This document shows, piece after piece, positions 61,149-64,000 of a DNA stretch of 64,000 nt. The stretch is from Muribaculaceae bacterium (lineage in GTDB: Bacteria > Bacteroidota > Bacteroidia > Bacteroidales > Muribaculaceae): NCBI GenBank assembly GCA_022509165.1, contig JAFLTT010000002.1, positions 218,794 through 282,793 on the forward strand. Reading direction: 5' to 3'. The notes under the pieces are model-generated. The model was not told the DNA's origin. It saw only the letters and a program-made list of their open reading frames with translations, and searched no databases. The translations under genes were made by a program, and so were the position numbers. The stretch's first letter is position 1, and each line of letters opens with the position of its first letter.

Positions 61149-62327
61149 ATGAAAGTAAGCACGAAAGCAATTCACACTCAGTTTGAGCGTAGAGATGCCT
61201 ATGACGCCTTGCAAATTCCTATTTATAGTTGCATGGCCTATGAATTTGATGATGCAGCCTATATGTCGGATGTTTTTTGCGGCAAGGTCATAGTGCCTGA
61301 TTATTCCAGGGTATTGAATCCAACCGTAATGCACCTTGAAAAAAGAGTGGAAAATCTAACGGCCGCCAAGGAGGTAAGTGCCTTCACATCAGGTATGGCA
61401 GCGATCAGTGCTATGCTTATAAGTACTGCGGCAGCCGGGAAAAATATTGTATCGTCACGCCATATGTTCGGGAATACATACCTTTTGGTGACCCGTACAC
61501 TTGAAAGATTTGGCGTAGAGGCAAGGCTTGTGGATCTATGTAATATCAGCGAGGTGGAAAAGGCAATGGATGAAAATACATGTTGCATCTTCCTTGAGAG
61601 TGTCACCAATCCTCAGACCGAGGTAGCTGACACTCGGGCATTGTCGGCCATCGCCCGGAAATGGAACGTCCCTTTGATAGCCGATACTACCATAGTTCCT
61701 TTTACTGAATTTGACGGAAAGGAGATAGGTCTGGATTTCCAGGTAGTGTCATCAACAAAATATATTTCAGGCGGGGCAACCAGCCTTGGAGGCCTTATTA
61801 TAGATTATGGTAAATTCCCTGAAATATCCACAAGAATAAAGAAAGAGGCGGTATTTAATCTTGGGGGATATATGACACCACAGGCTGCTTATCAGCAGAT
61901 AATAGGACTTGAAACCCTTTTGGTAAGGTATCAACGCCAGGCTAAAACAGCGAAGGAAATAGCTGAATTCCTATGCACGTTGCCTAAAGTTAAAGAAGTA
62001 GGTTACCCGGGGCTGGAAAATCATCCGAATCATGCTCTTTTTAAAGAGTTGTATGGAGATGCTGCCGGCGCTATGGTTACTTTTGATTTGAAAGATAAGG
62101 AGGCATGCTATAATTTCATAAATAACCTCAAGCTGTTTCATAGAGCTACAAATCTCTTTGACAACCGTTCGCTTGCTATACATCCTGCGAGCACTATCTT
62201 TGGTCCTTTGAGTGATTCCGAACGTAAGGATATGGATGTAAAAGATACTACGATCCGACTTTCTATCGGACTTGAAGATCCGGAAGATCTAATGGACGAC
62301 CTTCGGCAGGCTATCGAAAATTCATGA
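61149..62327 (+). CDS. Cys/Met metabolism PLP-dependent enzyme (O-acetylhomoserine sulfhydrylase or cystathionine gamma-synthase)
   Basis: The 392-residue protein belongs to the Cys_Met_Meta_PP family. It has SRVLNPTVMHLEKRV, FTSGMAAISAML (PLP phosphate binding), ESVTNPQTEVADT, ADTTIVPF and the PLP lysine in SSTKYISGGATS (Lys204). The length suits MetB/MetZ (about 390) better than MetY (about 430). It should replace the acetyl group of O-acetylhomoserine with sulfide or cysteine. A MalY/PatB gene follows 3 bases later, so a cystathionine route is plausible. Confidence 0.9.
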   Translation: MKVSTKAIHTQFERRDAYDALQIPIYSCMAYEFDDAAYMSDVFCGKVIVPDYSRVLNPTVMHLEKRVENLTAAKEVSAFTSGMAAISAMLISTAAAGKNIVSSRHMFGNTYLLVTRTLERFGVEARLVDLCNISEVEKAMDENTCCIFLESVTNPQTEVADTRALSAIARKWNVPLIADTTIVPFTEFDGKEIGLDFQVVSSTKYISGGATSLGGLIIDYGKFPEISTRIKKEAVFNLGGYMTPQAAYQQIIGLETLLVRYQRQAKTAKEIAEFLCTLPKVKEVGYPGLENHPNHALFKELYGDAAGAMVTFDLKDKEACYNFINNLKLFHRATNLFDNRSLAIHPASTIFGPLSDSERKDMDVKDTTIRLSIGLEDPEDLMDDLRQAIENS

Positions 62328-62330
62328 GTA

Positions 62331-63518
62331 ATGGAGTTAAAATACGATTTTGATGAAGAGATAGAGCGTCTTGGCACCGGTGCTTTGAAAACCGACCGAC
62401 TCAAAGAGAGATTCGGACGTGCCGACCTCTTGGCAGCATGGGTGGCAGATATGGATTTTGCCACCCCGCCTTTTATAATAGAAGCATTAAAAAGACGTCT
62501 TGAGCACCCTATCTTCGGATATAATGTAGAACCCGATGATTATAAACCTTTGATCATAAAATGGGAGAAAGATCTGCATGACTGGGATATCAGGCCGGAT
62601 TGGATAAGTTATATACCCGGTATTGTGAAAGGAATAGGCATGGTGGTAAATGTATTTACCAAGCCGGGAGATGACATCTTTATCATGCCGCCGGTCTACC
62701 ATCCTTTCCGAATAGTAACTGAACTTAACGGACGTAAAGTTGTAAATATCCCCCTAAAGGAAACGGAGGATGGCAGCTATAAAATTGATTTTGAAAGCCT
62801 CAAAAATTACCCTACTGAAGGTGGTGTGTTGATTTTTTCCAATCCCCATAATCCCGCAGGTAAAGTATGGAATAAAAATGAACTTCAACAATTGGCTGCA
62901 ATCTGTAAGGAGAAAAAGATACTGGTGATATCCGATGAAATACATGCCGATATGGCCTTGTGGGGAAAAAAGCATACACCCTTTATGACTGTAAGTAAGG
63001 AGGCTGCTGATAATAGTATTACTTTTTGTGCTCCTTCCAAGGTTTTTAATATCCCGGGTATTGTAACATCATTTTCAGTAGTGCCAAATGAAGAGATAAG
63101 GGAAAAATTTTATGGCTGGCTAAAGGCAAACGAGTTCAACGAGGCACCTGAATTCTCATATGTAGCAACTTGTGCCGCTTATCGTGAAGGAAGGGAATGG
63201 CGTAGACAGATGCTGGAATATATAGAAGAGAATATTAAGGAGGTAGAAACTTATTTTTCTGAAAATATTCCAAAAATAAAAGTGCAGAGGCCTGATGCGT
63301 CATTTTTAGTATGGCTTGATTGCCGGGAGTTAGGTTTGAAACAAGAGGAACTGGTAGACATGATGGTAAATTATGCCAAAGTTGCTCTTAATGATGGAGC
63401 TATGTTTGGTAAAGAGGGGGAGGGGTTTATGCGCCTGAATGTAGGAATGCCAAGAAAATCCCTCAGAAAAGTTCTGGAAAGAATAAAACAAGGTGTGGAA
63501 AGTTATCAGGCAAAATAG
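62331..63518 (+). CDS. MalY/PatB family aminotransferase, cystathionine beta-lyase type
   Basis: The 395-residue protein is a fold-type I PLP enzyme with WVADMDFATPPFI, FGYNVEPDDYKP, SNPHNPAGKVW (169-179), SDEIHADMAL (201-210) and the PLP lysine in CAPSKVFNIPG (Lys237). This set of features matches the MalY/PatB group of beta C-S lyases, which cleave cystathionine to homocysteine. It starts 3 bases after the preceding gene, so the two are co-transcribed and complete homocysteine synthesis from the MetX product. Confidence 0.92.
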   Translation: MELKYDFDEEIERLGTGALKTDRLKERFGRADLLAAWVADMDFATPPFIIEALKRRLEHPIFGYNVEPDDYKPLIIKWEKDLHDWDIRPDWISYIPGIVKGIGMVVNVFTKPGDDIFIMPPVYHPFRIVTELNGRKVVNIPLKETEDGSYKIDFESLKNYPTEGGVLIFSNPHNPAGKVWNKNELQQLAAICKEKKILVISDEIHADMALWGKKHTPFMTVSKEAADNSITFCAPSKVFNIPGIVTSFSVVPNEEIREKFYGWLKANEFNEAPEFSYVATCAAYREGREWRRQMLEYIEENIKEVETYFSENIPKIKVQRPDASFLVWLDCRELGLKQEELVDMMVNYAKVALNDGAMFGKEGEGFMRLNVGMPRKSLRKVLERIKQGVESYQAK

Positions 63519-63876
63519 AAAATTAAACTTTCGAAAGAAAAATTAACATTTTTTGATTTCAAAGATACTCAGGCAGTTGAGTGTGATTACAGTGCAGAAT
63601 TTGGTCAATCATGAATCGAAGTATTGCACACGGGTCGTGATTGATGTAATTTTGCAACCGCTGTCGCAAACGCCGCGGGGGTGAAAGCCCGGGCCGGGAC
63701 AGTGGAGAGGACAATGAAATGATGCCACAGGACAGGCGATTCCGCATAAGACGGGATTGCCGGAGCAGCAAGAAATAGGGAAACAAGGTTATGTATATAA
63801 TACAAGTTTCCCGTCGATATCCTGGAAAGACGGCCGGACAGACAAACTGAAAAAAAGAGATCTGAAAAGATATATA
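63519..63876 (+). other. rRNA operon promoter and leader region
   Basis: These 358 bases have no protein gene; frames on the reverse strand are shadows of the leader and 16S gene. The promoter is listed separately. The leader from about 63661 to the 16S start (about 216 bases) is GC-richer and contains stems that probably pair with sequences beyond 16S during processing. Confidence 0.7.
63623..63654 (+). promoter_or_regulatory. rRNA operon promoter
   Basis: ATTG (63623-63626), 20 bases, TAATTTTG (63647-63654). The -7 element is perfect and the -33 element has one mismatch. It lies about 220 bases before the mature 16S end. Confidence 0.65.

Positions 63877-64000
<124 letters not shown>

Overview
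The window comes from a low-GC member of the Bacteroidota, most likely order Bacteroidales. The evidence is the start of a Bacteroidales-type 16S rRNA gene at the right edge, many promoters of the Bacteroidota form (TTTG, about 20 bases, TANNTTTG), lipoproteins with an acidic surface-export signal after the lipobox cysteine, a gldE-like gene, and the order dut / TPR protein / DUF4292 / EnvC. The genus cannot be told from the sequence alone.

Layout. 1-9 kb: the start of a GH32 glycosidase, then accessory genes (DUF234 ATPase, acetyltransferase, small kinase, DUF5131), a complete hipB-hipS-hipT toxin-antitoxin operon with three operators exactly 60 bp apart, a possible 50-residue gene with its own promoter and terminator, and two overlapping metallophosphoesterases. 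9-17 kb: a decayed defence zone with a fic gene cut by a nonsense codon, an HNH nuclease, and a Dcm / ATPase / Vsr restriction-type operon whose ATPase gene carries two single-base frameshifts and an in-frame stop. A tandem array of three structured elements and a YafQ-type toxin-antitoxin pair follow. 17-39 kb: a large defence block. It holds a 1028-residue metallophosphoesterase fused to a STAND-like region with a degenerate P-loop, two small envelope proteins, a WYL regulator, and one long operon: hsdM-hsdS-hsdR, an ASCH-domain protein, a 1581-residue HSP90-type ATPase/SF1 helicase, and a 1213-residue RecD-like helicase with a C-terminal nuclease-like domain. 39-45 kb: a decayed integrative/mobilizable element. 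It has a MobC-like protein without a relaxase, arrays of 23-bp iteron-like repeats, a helicase loader, a replication-type protein, an excisionase-like protein, a tyrosine recombinase and a multi-HTH protein. Its left side abuts a 37-codon remnant of xthA. 45-64 kb: core genes, namely mnmE with a repetitive insertion, a secreted nuclease, PPTase, gldE, M23 peptidase, ndk, MscS channel, ferredoxin, dut, the TPR/DUF4292/EnvC group, a methionine biosynthesis cluster, and the promoter and first 124 bases of an rRNA operon.

The most interesting candidates are four. (1) A four-copy element family (4868-4963 and 15388-15735) whose stems change sequence while staying paired around two conserved single-stranded motifs, which suggests an undescribed structured RNA or mobile palindrome. 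(2) The two-gene helicase/HSP90/nuclease module co-transcribed with the type I restriction system. (3) The metallophosphoesterase/STAND-like protein. (4) The 60-bp-phased HipB operators. All functions are inferred from motifs read by eye; no database search was possible.
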